DNA of 64,000 bases from Jhaorihella thermophila (lineage in GTDB: Bacteria > Pseudomonadota > Alphaproteobacteria > Rhodobacterales > Rhodobacteraceae). The stretch covers positions 1 to 64,000 of the forward strand of contig NZ_FNVD01000013.1 of assembly GCF_900108275.1 (NCBI RefSeq). Reading direction: 5' to 3'. This document shows positions 54,876 to 64,000 of this stretch, one piece after another. Numbering within the stretch: position 1 is the first letter of the stretch; every line of letters begins with the position of its first letter. A model generated the notes under the pieces. It was not told the origin of the DNA and made no database searches. It saw only the letters and a list, made by a program, of their open reading frames with translations. A program made the position numbers and the translations under genes.

Positions 54876-55679
54876 ATGCTGGACGATTTCCTGATCCGGG
54901 CCGCGCTGGCGGGTGTCGGGGTGGCGCTGGCCGCCGCGCCGCTGGGCTGTTTCGTGGTATGGCGGCGGATGGCCTATTTCGGCGAGGCCACGGCGCATGC
55001 GGCGATCCTGGGCGTGGCGCTGTCGCTGGCGCTGTCGCTGCCGCTGGTGCCGGCGGTGCTGGGGGCGGCGCTGGCGATGGCGCTGGCGGTTTCGGCGCTG
55101 TCGGGGCGCGGCTATGCGATGGACACCCTGCTGGGCGTGGCGGCGCATACCGCGCTGGCCGCGGGGCTGGTGGCGGTGGCGCTGCTGGCCGACCGGGGCG
55201 CCGCGCGGCTGGACCTGATGGCCTTTCTGTTCGGCGACATTCTGGCCGTGAACCGGGCCGATCTGGCGGTGATCTGGGGCGGCGCGGCGGTGGTCGCCGG
55301 GCTGACCGCGTGGCGCTGGCCGTCGCTGCTGATGTCCACGCTGAACCCCGATCTGGCCCGCGCCAGCGGCTTTGACCCGCGGCGCGAGGAGTTGGGATTG
55401 ACGCTCGCGCTTGCCATCGTGGTGGCCGTGGCGATCAAGGTGGTTGGCGTTCTGCTGATCGCGGCCATGCTGGTGATCCCGCCCGCCGCCGCTCGGCCGC
55501 TCGTCCGCACGCCCGAGGCAATGGCGATAGGCGCCGCCCTGCTGGGGGCCGTGTCAGCGCTGGCGGGGCTTTGGGTATCCTTTCTGCTGGACACGCCCAC
55601 CGGACCCAGCATCGTCTGCGTGGCGGCGGGTCTGTTCCTGTTCACCACCGCCGCCGGCGGCCTGCGCGGCCGGGTCTGA
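54876..55679 (+). CDS. znuB: Zinc ABC importer permease ZnuB
   Basis: This is a 267-residue ABC-3-type permease with eight to nine membrane segments. GCFVVWRRMAYFGEATAHAA is the family block (AxxH contact), and IKVVGVLLIAAMLVIPPAAA the conserved last-third motif. It is last in the zur-znuCB unit and is convergent with the TRAP permease gene, only 11 bp away. Confidence 0.95.
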   Translation: MLDDFLIRAALAGVGVALAAAPLGCFVVWRRMAYFGEATAHAAILGVALSLALSLPLVPAVLGAALAMALAVSALSGRGYAMDTLLGVAAHTALAAGLVAVALLADRGAARLDLMAFLFGDILAVNRADLAVIWGGAAVVAGLTAWRWPSLLMSTLNPDLARASGFDPRREELGLTLALAIVVAVAIKVVGVLLIAAMLVIPPAAARPLVRTPEAMAIGAALLGAVSALAGLWVSFLLDTPTGPSIVCVAAGLFLFTTAAGGLRGRV

Positions 55680-55690
55680 TATCGGGCGGG

Positions 55691-57094
55691 CTACATCGCC
55701 AGCGACGGCAGCCACAAGACGATGGCTGGAAACGCCACCAGCAGCGCAATGGTCACTGCATCGGCGATGAAGAACGGAGTCACGCCCCGGAACACGTCCT
55801 GAACGCTGAGATCCGGCCGCACGCCAGCCACGACAAAGCAGTTCAGCCCGATCGGCGGCGTGATCAGGCAGAACTCGGCCATCTTCACGACGAGGATGCC
55901 GAACCAGATCGCGCACATCGGGCCGGACATGCCAAAGGTGCTGTCGGCGGCGCTCACCGCCTCTCCGCCATTGAGCGCCATAACCGCCGGATAGACCACC
56001 GGCAGGGTCAACAGCAGCATCCCGATCGCGTCCATGAACATGCCCAGCACCGCATAGGCCAGCAGGATCATAACGAGGATCAGCATGGGCGACATGTGCA
56101 GCGAGGTGACCCAGTCGGCAAAGGCCCCCGGCAGGTCGGCGAACCCCAGGAAACGGACATAGATCAGCACGCCCCAGATGATCGAGAAGATCATCACGGT
56201 CAGCTTGGCGGTTTCGATCAGCGCCGATTTCAGCTCGGACCAGCGCATCCCCTTCCAGACTGCCATGCAGAACACCACGAAGGCGCCCAGCGCGCCGCCC
56301 TCGGTCGGGGTGCCCCAGGCATCGCCGCCGAAGGGGTTGTAGACGAAGAAGATGATGATCACGACCACGAAGACGATCGGCAGCGCCGGCGGCAGCGACA
56401 CCAGCCGTTCCCGCCAGCTGAAGCCCCCCACGGGGGGGCCGACGCGCTTGAACAGCATAGCGGTGCCGACGATCAGGATGCCGTAGATCAGCGCCGAGAA
56501 CGCGCCGGGGATGAAGCCCGCGAGCAGCAGTTTTCCCACGTCCTGTTCCACGATGATCGCATAGATCACCAGGATCGCCGAGGGCGGGATCATCGAGGCC
56601 AGCGTGCCCGCCGCCGCCACGACACCGGCCGCGAACCGCTTGTCATAGCCGATGGATTGCATCTCGGGGATGGCGATGCGGGCAAAGACCGCCGCCGTGG
56701 CCACAGAGGCCCCCGACACCGCGGCAAAGCCCGCGGTGGCAAAGACGGTGCTGACCGCCAGCCCCCCCGGCAGCCAGGCGATCCAGCGCTTGGCCGCCTC
56801 GAACAGCGCGCGGGTCAGCCCCGCGTAATAGGCCAGATAGCCGATCAGGATGAAGGTCGGGATGAGGCTCAGTGCCTGGCTGGACACCTTGGAATGCGGC
56901 ACCTGGCCCGCGATCTTGACGCCAACGGTCAGCGCCTTGCCAAACTTGTCGGGGGCGTATCCGAACTTGGCCCAGAAAATCCATATGAGCCCCGCCAACC
57001 CGGCCAGCCCGGCGGCAAAGGCCACGCGCATTCCCATCACGACCATCACCAGCATTCCGCCGGTCACCCAAAGGCCGATTTCGATATTGTCCAT
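55691..57094 (-). CDS. TRAP transporter large permease (DctM)
   Basis: This is a 467-residue membrane protein with about twelve helices. MRVAFAAGLAGLAGLIWIFW, SGASVATAAVFARIAIPEM and AAAGTLASMIPPSAILVIYA are DctM blocks. It drives Na+-coupled uptake with the small permease and binding protein of the next two genes. It directly follows the DctQ stop codon. Confidence 0.95.
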   Translation of the reverse strand: MDNIEIGLWVTGGMLVMVVMGMRVAFAAGLAGLAGLIWIFWAKFGYAPDKFGKALTVGVKIAGQVPHSKVSSQALSLIPTFILIGYLAYYAGLTRALFEAAKRWIAWLPGGLAVSTVFATAGFAAVSGASVATAAVFARIAIPEMQSIGYDKRFAAGVVAAAGTLASMIPPSAILVIYAIIVEQDVGKLLLAGFIPGAFSALIYGILIVGTAMLFKRVGPPVGGFSWRERLVSLPPALPIVFVVVIIIFFVYNPFGGDAWGTPTEGGALGAFVVFCMAVWKGMRWSELKSALIETAKLTVMIFSIIWGVLIYVRFLGFADLPGAFADWVTSLHMSPMLILVMILLAYAVLGMFMDAIGMLLLTLPVVYPAVMALNGGEAVSAADSTFGMSGPMCAIWFGILVVKMAEFCLITPPIGLNCFVVAGVRPDLSVQDVFRGVTPFFIADAVTIALLVAFPAIVLWLPSLAM

Positions 57095-57724
57095 CTATTC
57101 GTGCCCCTCGAGCTGCTCTGCCTCATGCGCTGCGACCGCCGCGGTGTCCTCGATCAGCGGCACCGCCACGGGATTCGCCAGCCCCAGCAGGAAAGCGCGC
57201 CCGAAGCCCCATATCTGCAGCAGCAGCCGCAAGCACAGCACCGAAAACGCCACCGGCGCCAGCAGCTTGGCCGGCCAGATCGGCAGCCCGATGTCGATCG
57301 AGCTGTCATTGCTCCACATCGGCGCTTCGAAATCGAAGCTGCGCTGGAAATGCGCCCAGCTGCCCCAGACCAGCGCCGCCATCAGGACAAGGATCAGGAT
57401 GACCGATATCAGTTCGAACAGCCACAACGCCCGGCCCCGCAGCATCCCGATCACGATGTCCATGCGGATATGGCCGCCCTCGCGCTGGACAAAGGAAATG
57501 CCCATGAAGGCAATCAGCGGCATCAGCTGCTCGATCCAGTCCACGTAACCGGCCAGCGGGCGGTTGAACAGGTTGCGTCCGCCCACCGACACCACCGCCA
57601 GCACCATCAGGCCGAACACGGCAAGGCCGCTGACCAGCGCGAGGAAGCGTTCGAATTTCAGCAGGTGACGGTCAAGACGGCTCAGCAGGCTGCCGTCTTC
57701 GAGAACCGAAGAATGTCCGGCCAT
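57095..57724 (-). CDS. TRAP transporter small permease (DctQ)
   Basis: This is a 209-residue membrane protein with four helices. GRNLFNRPLAGYVDWIEQLMP is the DctQ motif, with a longer loop between helices 2 and 4 than in E. coli-type DctQ. It lies between the binding protein (82 bp upstream) and the large permease. Confidence 0.9.
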   Translation of the reverse strand: MAGHSSVLEDGSLLSRLDRHLLKFERFLALVSGLAVFGLMVLAVVSVGGRNLFNRPLAGYVDWIEQLMPLIAFMGISFVQREGGHIRMDIVIGMLRGRALWLFELISVILILVLMAALVWGSWAHFQRSFDFEAPMWSNDSSIDIGLPIWPAKLLAPVAFSVLCLRLLLQIWGFGRAFLLGLANPVAVPLIEDTAAVAAHEAEQLEGHE

Positions 57725-57806
57725 GTCCGTGGCGCTCCGTGGATGGGGGAAAGGGCGCGTGAGGCCGGGCGCGACCGCCCGGCCTCGTCACTTCGCCGGG
57801 CGCGGA

Positions 57807-58820
57807 TCAGCTGCCGCCGCGCACCTTTTTCAGGGTGTCCTGCACCAGATCATAGAGTTCCTGGGCGGGCAGCCCTTGCGCGGTCATGTCCGCGATCCAC
57901 TGGTCCTTGACCGGGGCGGCCGCCTTCTTGAACTTCTCGATCTCGGCATCGGCGATATGCACCTTCTGCACGCCCTTCTCGGCCAGGATGGAATCCCACT
58001 TCTCCAGCAGCTTGCCGTAATTGTCGAGGTAATGGGCGATCGCCTCGTCGATCGAGCTGTCAAGCGCCTCGCGCTCGGCATCCGACAGCGCCTCGTATGC
58101 GTCGATGTTCACCACGACGGGGCAGTTCACCGTGCCGGGGTTGAGGTTCTCGGTCCACCAGTCGGCGATGTTGATGGTGCCAAATGCCAGATGCGCATGC
58201 GGGGCAAAGGCCACCGTGTCCACCACGCCCGATTCCATCGCGTTGTAGGCCTCGGTCGCGGTCACGCTGGTAGGCACGGCGCCGATCGCCTCGAACGCCT
58301 TGCCCAGCCCGCCGGTGGCACGAACGCGCATCCCTTTCATCTTTTCCAGCGTGTCGCGCGGCTCGCCGGTGCCGACGAGGTTGTATTGCGGCATGGGCGA
58401 GGTCATCAGCAGCTTGGCGTTCCACTTCGCCATTTCCTTCTGCACCGCCGGATGGGCATAGACCGCATTGGAAACGGCCACTTCCTCCTCAAGATTGCTG
58501 ACGCCGAGGAAGGGCAGCTCGAGCACGGTAATGGTGCGGTTCTTGTCGCGGTGATAGCCCGCGCAGAACTGCGCCATCTCGAAGGCGCCGATGCTGATGC
58601 CGTCCAGGTTTTCCTTGTTCTTGGACAGGCCGCCATAGCTGATGTTCAGCGTGAACTCGCCATTGGTCTTTTCGGCCACCAGCTCGGCCAGCTTCTCGAC
58701 ATGCTCGGTAAAGGCCCGCCGCTTGCCCCACAGCGACACGTTCCACTCGGTCGCAGAGGCCTCGGCGGCGAAGGCAACGGTCAGGGCGGCGGCAATCGCG
58801 CCGGTCAGGTGCTTGTTCAT
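57807..58820 (-). CDS. TRAP transporter substrate-binding protein (DctP)
   Basis: This is a 337-residue periplasmic protein with a signal peptide (MNKHLTGAIAAALTVAFAAEA). GMRVRATGGLGKAFEAIGA contains the conserved Arg that holds a carboxylate, and VDTVAFAPHAHLAFG follows. The ligand is likely an organic acid; its class cannot be read further. ATG 58820 is chosen for its signal peptide. It is the first gene of the TRAP unit, divergent from acs. Confidence 0.92.
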   Translation of the reverse strand: MNKHLTGAIAAALTVAFAAEASATEWNVSLWGKRRAFTEHVEKLAELVAEKTNGEFTLNISYGGLSKNKENLDGISIGAFEMAQFCAGYHRDKNRTITVLELPFLGVSNLEEEVAVSNAVYAHPAVQKEMAKWNAKLLMTSPMPQYNLVGTGEPRDTLEKMKGMRVRATGGLGKAFEAIGAVPTSVTATEAYNAMESGVVDTVAFAPHAHLAFGTINIADWWTENLNPGTVNCPVVVNIDAYEALSDAEREALDSSIDEAIAHYLDNYGKLLEKWDSILAEKGVQKVHIADAEIEKFKKAAAPVKDQWIADMTAQGLPAQELYDLVQDTLKKVRGGS

Positions 58821-59131
58821 GAATGTCCTCCCGGTTGTGCCGGACCGTTCATCGGCCCGATTGGTCCGCAGGCTAGCGGCTTGCCTCGACCATGCCAAGC
58901 CCCCGGCGCCCCGGGGATCCGCGCATCCGCGCGAAATTCCGGTGCCGGCCCGACCGAGGCGGCGGGGCGAGTCGGACAGGGCCCGAGCGCGCCGAAACAA
59001 AATGTCACACCGACTTTGGTGTCGGCACTATTCTTTCCCGGCGCGGTTTCGCGCCCCACAGAGATTGACGCCCCCGTCCCGGTTGACAGCCAATGCCTTA
59101 TGGCTGAACGGATTTTCCGACCATTTCCCGA

Positions 59132-59149
59132 GTGGTTTACAGATTTTTC
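59132..59149 (+). promoter_or_regulatory. Motif shared with the ScfR/liv intergenic region
   Basis: GTGGTTTACAGATTTTTC matches the minus-strand motif at 33734-33717 in 14 of 18 positions. Twelve bases downstream, AAAACTTTTACAAA resembles the RamB-type site (AAAACTTTGCAAA, recalled from the corynebacterial acetate regulator). Both lie just upstream of the acs promoter. Binding by the ScfR-like regulator is a hypothesis. Confidence 0.35.
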
Positions 59150-59199
59150 AGAAACCCCGAAAAACTTTTACAAACAAATCGTTACTTTACGGCAGGTTA

Positions 59200-59227
59200 T
59201 TCACATATTTTCACCCCCCGCTATTAT
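59200..59227 (+). promoter_or_regulatory. Candidate acs promoter
   Basis: TTCACA (59200-59205) and TATTAT (59222-59227) are 16 bp apart. Each has at most one or two mismatches to the sigma-70 consensus. A start near 59234 would place the two 29-bp repeats in the transcribed leader. Confidence 0.5.
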
Positions 59228-59282
59228 CCCTGCCGGGGTGGAACCGTTCCGGGTATCCCTGCCGGGGTGGAACCGTTCCGGG
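59225..59282 (+). repeat. Two perfect tandem 29-bp repeats in the acs leader
   Basis: Bases 59225-59253 are repeated exactly at 59254-59282. Each unit contains the palindrome GGAACCGTTCC (59240-59250 and 59269-59279) inside CCGGGG…CCGG arms. The palindromes are 29 bp (nearly three helical turns) apart and lie just after the candidate promoter. A paired operator or two leader hairpins would both fit. Confidence 0.9.
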
Positions 59283-59363
59283 CGGGATTGGCGCAGATTG
59301 CCGCGCCGCCATGCGCCCGCGGTTGCCGAAGGCCATTGAAACAGTCAGAGGGAGGAGCCTCCA

Positions 59364-61316
<1,953 letters not shown>

Positions 61317-61326
61317 GGGGGCGGGC

Positions 61327-62010
61327 ATGGACGCTGCCGTGAACACCACTCCCGCGGTTCTGATCCTTCTCGGCCCTCCGGGCGCCGGGAAGGGCACGCA
61401 GGCGCGGATGCTTCAGGATCGGTTCGGACTGGTCCAGCTCTCCACCGGCGATCTGCTGCGCGCGGCCGTGGCGGCGGGCACCGAAGCCGGCCGCGCGGCA
61501 CAGGCGGTGATGGAGGCGGGCGAGCTGGTCAGCGATGATATCGTGATCGCGATCCTGCGCGACCGGCTGGCCGAACCGGACTGCGCCCGCGGCGTGATCC
61601 TCGACGGGTTCCCGCGCACGACCGTCCAGGCCGAGGCGCTGGACGCGCTGCTCGCCGAAACCGGGCAGAAGATCAACGCTGCGGTGTCGCTCGAAGTCGA
61701 AGACGCGGCGATGGTCACGCGCATTTCGGGCCGCTACACCTGTGCGAACTGTGGCGAGGGCTGGCACGACAGCTTCAAACAGCCGGCGCAGAACGGCATC
61801 TGCGACAAATGCGGCGGGACCGCGTTTACGCGCCGCGCCGACGACAACGCCGAAACCGTGGCCAGCCGTCTGGCCGCCTATCACGCCCAGACCGCGCCGC
61901 TGATCGCCTATTACCGCGACAAGGGCGTGCTGCGGGAAATCGACGCGATGGGCGAAATCGACGCCATCGCCGCCGACCTGGCGCGGATCGTGGAACAGGC
62001 CACCTGCTGA
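61327..62010 (+). CDS. adk: Adenylate kinase with zinc-type lid
   Basis: This is a 227-residue enzyme for AMP + ATP to 2 ADP. GPPGAGKGTQA is the Walker A, DGFPRT the AMP-binding block, and the lid carries CANC…CDKC, a four-Cys zinc site. It follows acs by 10 bp and is probably in its operon, where it would recycle the AMP made by acetate activation. In many relatives adk sits in the ribosomal protein cluster, so this may be a second copy (inference). Confidence 0.95.
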   Translation: MDAAVNTTPAVLILLGPPGAGKGTQARMLQDRFGLVQLSTGDLLRAAVAAGTEAGRAAQAVMEAGELVSDDIVIAILRDRLAEPDCARGVILDGFPRTTVQAEALDALLAETGQKINAAVSLEVEDAAMVTRISGRYTCANCGEGWHDSFKQPAQNGICDKCGGTAFTRRADDNAETVASRLAAYHAQTAPLIAYYRDKGVLREIDAMGEIDAIAADLARIVEQATC

Positions 62011-62030
62011 CCGCCTTCCGTTGCGATTCG

Positions 62031-62066
62031 GACGCCGCGCGCTTCTGCGCGGCGTCTTTTCTTTTT
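62031..62066 (+). terminator. Terminator of the acs-adk operon
   Basis: A 10-bp stem, GACGCCGCGC (62031-62040) with GCGCGGCGTC (62047-62056), around the loop GCTTCT is followed by TTTTCTTTTT. A textbook rho-independent terminator 20 bp after the adk stop. Confidence 0.93.
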
Positions 62067-62157
62067 CGGCCCCCTCCCGACCGTTGCCGTTGCGGGCATG
62101 GACAAACCCGGCCGTCCATGGCACCCCAACAGGTCAGGACCACTACGCACGAAACCC

Positions 62158-62655
62158 ATGAGCGAAAAGACCATCATCCCCGGCCCGGATACCGCCCGCG
62201 CCTATCGCGAGGCGCTGGCCTGTTTCGGAACGGGTGTCACCGTGGTGACGACCATGACGGAACGGGGCCCTCTGGCGATGACGGCCAATTCCTTCGCCAG
62301 CGTCTCGCTGGATCCACCGCTGGTGCTGTGGTGCCCGGCCCGCGCGTCCTTGCGGCACGACGCCTTCGTCGCCGCGGACCGCTACGCGATCCACGTCATG
62401 GCCGAAGAGCAGCAGGACATCGCCATGCATTTCGCCCGGACCGGGGATGACTTCCACGGCATTGACTGGACGCTCGCCAACGACCTGCCCATCCTGTCGG
62501 GTTGTCTCGCCCGTTTCGAATGCCGCCGCACCGCCGTGCACCCCGGCGGGGACCACTCCATCGTCGTGGGCCAGGTGCAAAGCGCCACCTTCCACACCGG
62601 CAAGGGGCTGATGTTCAAGCACGGCGCCTATGGCGGGTTCTTTCCGCTGGACTGA
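62158..62655 (+). CDS. Flavin reductase-like FMN-binding protein
   Basis: This is a 165-residue protein of the flavin reductase-like domain family (HpaC/split-barrel). FGTGVTVVTTMTERGPLAMTA with NSFASVSLDPPLVLWC binds FMN. Members pass reduced flavin to a monooxygenase partner; none is adjacent. ATG 62158 is chosen because the upstream in-frame stretch overlaps the terminator region and is not family-like. Confidence 0.85.
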   Translation: MSEKTIIPGPDTARAYREALACFGTGVTVVTTMTERGPLAMTANSFASVSLDPPLVLWCPARASLRHDAFVAADRYAIHVMAEEQQDIAMHFARTGDDFHGIDWTLANDLPILSGCLARFECRRTAVHPGGDHSIVVGQVQSATFHTGKGLMFKHGAYGGFFPLD

Positions 62656-62661
62656 ACGAAC

Positions 62662-62886
62662 TCAGAACCGCCCGATCCGCCGGGTCAGCTTTGCCATCTG
62701 CCGGACCCGCCGCGCGGTCTGCTTCGCCTGCCGCCGTTGCGCGCGCTCGTCCGGCGCGGGCCGGCGTTCGGGGTCACGCGCCTGCCCACGGCTGGCATAG
62801 GCGTCGATCCCCGCATTTATCCCGAAGTTGATGAAACGCCGCAGAACCTGGCGTATCACCATGTTGATCAACCGGTTCGCATTCAT
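62662..62886 (-). CDS. Small basic protein of unknown function
   Basis: This is a 74-residue, strongly basic protein. An amphipathic N-terminal helix (MNANRLINMVIRQVLRRFIN) is followed by an Arg-rich tail (QRRQAKQTARRVRQMAKLTR). It could associate with nucleic acid or a membrane. Six bases separate its end from the flavin reductase gene stop (convergent). I do not recognise a named family. Confidence 0.6.
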   Translation of the reverse strand: MNANRLINMVIRQVLRRFINFGINAGIDAYASRGQARDPERRPAPDERAQRRQAKQTARRVRQMAKLTRRIGRF

Positions 62887-63001
62887 GACTGGTCCTCTCG
62901 CTGCCCACACCCCTTATATCATCCGATTGCGCCGATTGCTGGGCAGGTTTCCGGCAAACGGTTGGCCCCCCCTGCCTGCCAAAGCCGCATCCCAATAGCC
63001 G

Positions 63002-63090
63002 CTCCTGCTTCTTTCTGGGCGCAAATACCCCGGGGGGCGCGGGGGGCGGCGCCCCCCGCCTCGGTCGGATTGGCGCAGCCAATCCGAAAC
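63002..63090 (-). repeat. Dispersed intergenic repeat, full copy (copy E)
   Basis: Read on the minus strand it has a first hairpin (CGGATTGGCTGCGCCAATCCG), a second G/C hairpin (GGCGGGGGGCGCC…CCCCCC) and the tail CCGGGGTATTTGCGCCCAG then AAAGAAGCAGG. It lies just downstream of the scpB stop. Confidence 0.7.
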
Positions 63091-63095
63091 GCCCG

Positions 63096-63755
63096 CTATT
63101 CGTCGAACAACTCGGGCTGACCCTCGCCGCCCGCCTCCTCTTCGTCCTCTCCCCCGACGCCCAGCGGCATCGCACCCGGTGGCGGACGGCTTTCCAACAG
63201 CCCCGCGGCACGCAACTCCTTCAGCCCCGGCAGATCCCGCGCGCTCTCCAGCCCGAAATGATCCAGAAATTCCGGCGTCACCACAAAGGTCACCGGCCGC
63301 CCCGGCGTCATCTTGCGCCGCCCAAACCGGATCCAGCCCATCTCGAGCAGCTGGTCGATCGTGCCGCGGCTAACGCTCACACCGCGGATCTCTTCGATCT
63401 CGGCGCGGGTGCAGGGCTGGTGATAGGCGATGATCGCCAGCGTCTCGATCGCCGCGCGGGACAGCTTGCGCTGCTCCACCGTCTCCTTCTGCATCAGAAA
63501 GCCCAGATCCGGCGCGGTGCGGATCGCCCAGGCGTCGCCCACACGCACCACCCGCACGCCGCGCCCCTCGTAGCGCCGGCGCAGATGCGCCACCGCCTCT
63601 GCCGCGTCGCAGCCATGCGGCATCCGCGCCTCCATGTCGCGGATCGTCACCGGCTCGGCGCTGGCGAACAGCATCGCCTCAACCATGCGCTCCTGTTCGG
63701 CCATCGGCGGGGCCTCGAACAGGCTCTCGGTGATGTCCTCTTCCCGTTCGTCCAT
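63096..63755 (-). CDS. scpB: Segregation and condensation protein B
   Basis: This is a 219-residue kleisin-associated protein with two winged-helix domains (about 20-180). LSRAAIETLAIIAYHQPCTR, EIEEIRGVSVSRGTIDQLLE and FGRRKMTPGRPVTFVVT are ScpB blocks, and the C-terminus is acidic. It works with ScpA and SMC in chromosome condensation. The start overlaps the scpA stop by one base (TGATG at 63757-63753), so an upstream in-frame extension is rejected. Confidence 0.95.
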   Translation of the reverse strand: MDEREEDITESLFEAPPMAEQERMVEAMLFASAEPVTIRDMEARMPHGCDAAEAVAHLRRRYEGRGVRVVRVGDAWAIRTAPDLGFLMQKETVEQRKLSRAAIETLAIIAYHQPCTRAEIEEIRGVSVSRGTIDQLLEMGWIRFGRRKMTPGRPVTFVVTPEFLDHFGLESARDLPGLKELRAAGLLESRPPPGAMPLGVGGEDEEEAGGEGQPELFDE

Positions 63756-64000
63756 CAATGCTTGTCCTTCCTGCGCAGCTGGATCGGCGCGAACATCTCC
63801 GCCTGCCGGATCTCCAGATGCCCCTCCTTCACCAACTCCAGCGAGGCGGCAAAGGTCGCTGCCGTAGCCGACCGCCGCCGCACAGGGTCCGTCTCCCATC
63901 CGTCGGGCAGATAACTTGTCAGATCGGTCCACGTGCCCGCAAAGCCGATCAGCGGCCGCATTCGTTCCAGCGCCTGTTCCATGGTAAAGACCGAATCGCG
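63755..64000 (-). CDS. scpA: Segregation and condensation protein A, C-terminal part
   Basis: The frame is open to the window edge, so only the last 81 residues are visible. The end SLELVKEGHLEIRQAEMFAP is the conserved C-terminal winged helix of the ScpA kleisin, which bridges the SMC heads. It directly precedes and overlaps scpB. An internal Met at 63982 is not a start. Confidence 0.9.
   Translation of the reverse strand, partial: RDSVFTMEQALERMRPLIGFAGTWTDLTSYLPDGWETDPVRRRSATAATFAASLELVKEGHLEIRQAEMFAPIQLRRKDKH

Larger units (their letters stand above)
58821..59363. other. Long divergent intergenic region, TRAP / acs
   Basis: This is 543 bp without a gene. From left to right it holds the promoter region of the TRAP operon, an A/T-rich block from about 59100 to 59227 that contains the 18-bp shared motif (59132-59149), AAAACTTTTACAAA (59161-59174) and the acs promoter, then two tandem 29-bp repeats (59225-59282) in the acs leader. 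Confidence 0.7.

Noticed and set aside
55571-57910. 779-codon plus-strand frame opposite the TRAP permeases
   Set aside because: DctM and DctQ on the minus strand are complete; the plus-strand frame starts inside znuB and has only His/Arg-rich low-complexity sequence.
59225-59282. CRISPR-like repeat
   Set aside because: Only two units, directly abutting with no spacer, and no cas genes in the window.

Overview
The window is about 65% G+C and almost fully coding. It looks like a chromosomal segment of a marine-type alphaproteobacterium of the Rhodobacterales (Roseobacter/Rhodobacteraceae). The grounds are gene order and protein types: the hisD–UPF0262–phosphatase … infA–maf–RNase E/G–yacG–tRNA-Phe run, a GcvT-type FAD dehydrogenase next to a non-pyrrolysine MttB homologue, an SSS-domain histidine kinase with an ScfR-type regulator, a six-gene Mrp antiporter with MrpA and MrpB fused, an oxidoreductase–SelD fusion, GapR and TRAP/Liv transporters. 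The assignment is inferred from content; no 16S gene is present. All gene names are recognised by eye from translated sequence.

Layout. 1–1.2 kb: the end of an M41 (FtsH-like) peptidase and an AlpA-type HTH protein, then three GTTGCCCC repeats and tRNA-Phe; this resembles the end of an integrative element lying off the left edge. 1.3–6.7 kb (minus strand): a housekeeping run (hisD, UPF0262, LMW phosphatase, infA, maf, RNase E/G, yacG) with a merTP mercury-uptake pair sitting inside it. 7.1–11.5 kb: dimethylglycine/sarcosine-dehydrogenase-like enzyme and MttB-family methyltransferase. 11.6–17.7 kb: purB, two secreted small proteins sharing a Cys motif, an orphan fliG, an EamA exporter, a lipid acyltransferase and a DUF1223 protein. 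17.9–23.7 kb: acnA, a membrane protein, moaA, waaA. 23.9–28.1 kb: an unassigned catabolic locus (ThDP enzyme, FCD-GntR regulator, Asp/Glu-racemase-like protein, HIBADH-type reductase). 28.3–33.6 kb: a complete Liv-type ABC importer, divergent from 33.8–38.6 kb, a short-chain-acid sensing locus (ScfR-like regulator, receiver-only response regulator, small membrane protein, SSS-histidine kinase). 38.6–42.4 kb: a FliM/FliN-like protein, a DUF442 and metallo-beta-lactamase pair probably for sulfide/persulfide, small proteins and gapR. 42.6–48.5 kb: mrpA(B)CDEFG. 48.6–52.4 kb: selD fusion, greA, a membrane protein. 52.5–55.7 kb: znuA divergent from zur-znuC-znuB. 55.7–58.8 kb: a TRAP transporter. 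59.4–62.7 kb: acs-adk and a flavin reductase-like protein. 62.7–64 kb: a small basic protein and scpB-scpA (scpA cut by the window end).

Themes. Uptake and oxidation of small organic acids and methylated amines dominate (Liv, TRAP, DMGDH/MttB, acs, acnA), with candidate regulators alongside. A bipartite-hairpin intergenic repeat family occurs at five places. The least explained items are the 2 x 29-bp tandem repeat in the acs leader, a motif shared by the acs and ScfR/Liv promoters, the merTP insertion with a MerR-type promoter but no merR, and the ThDP/racemase locus.
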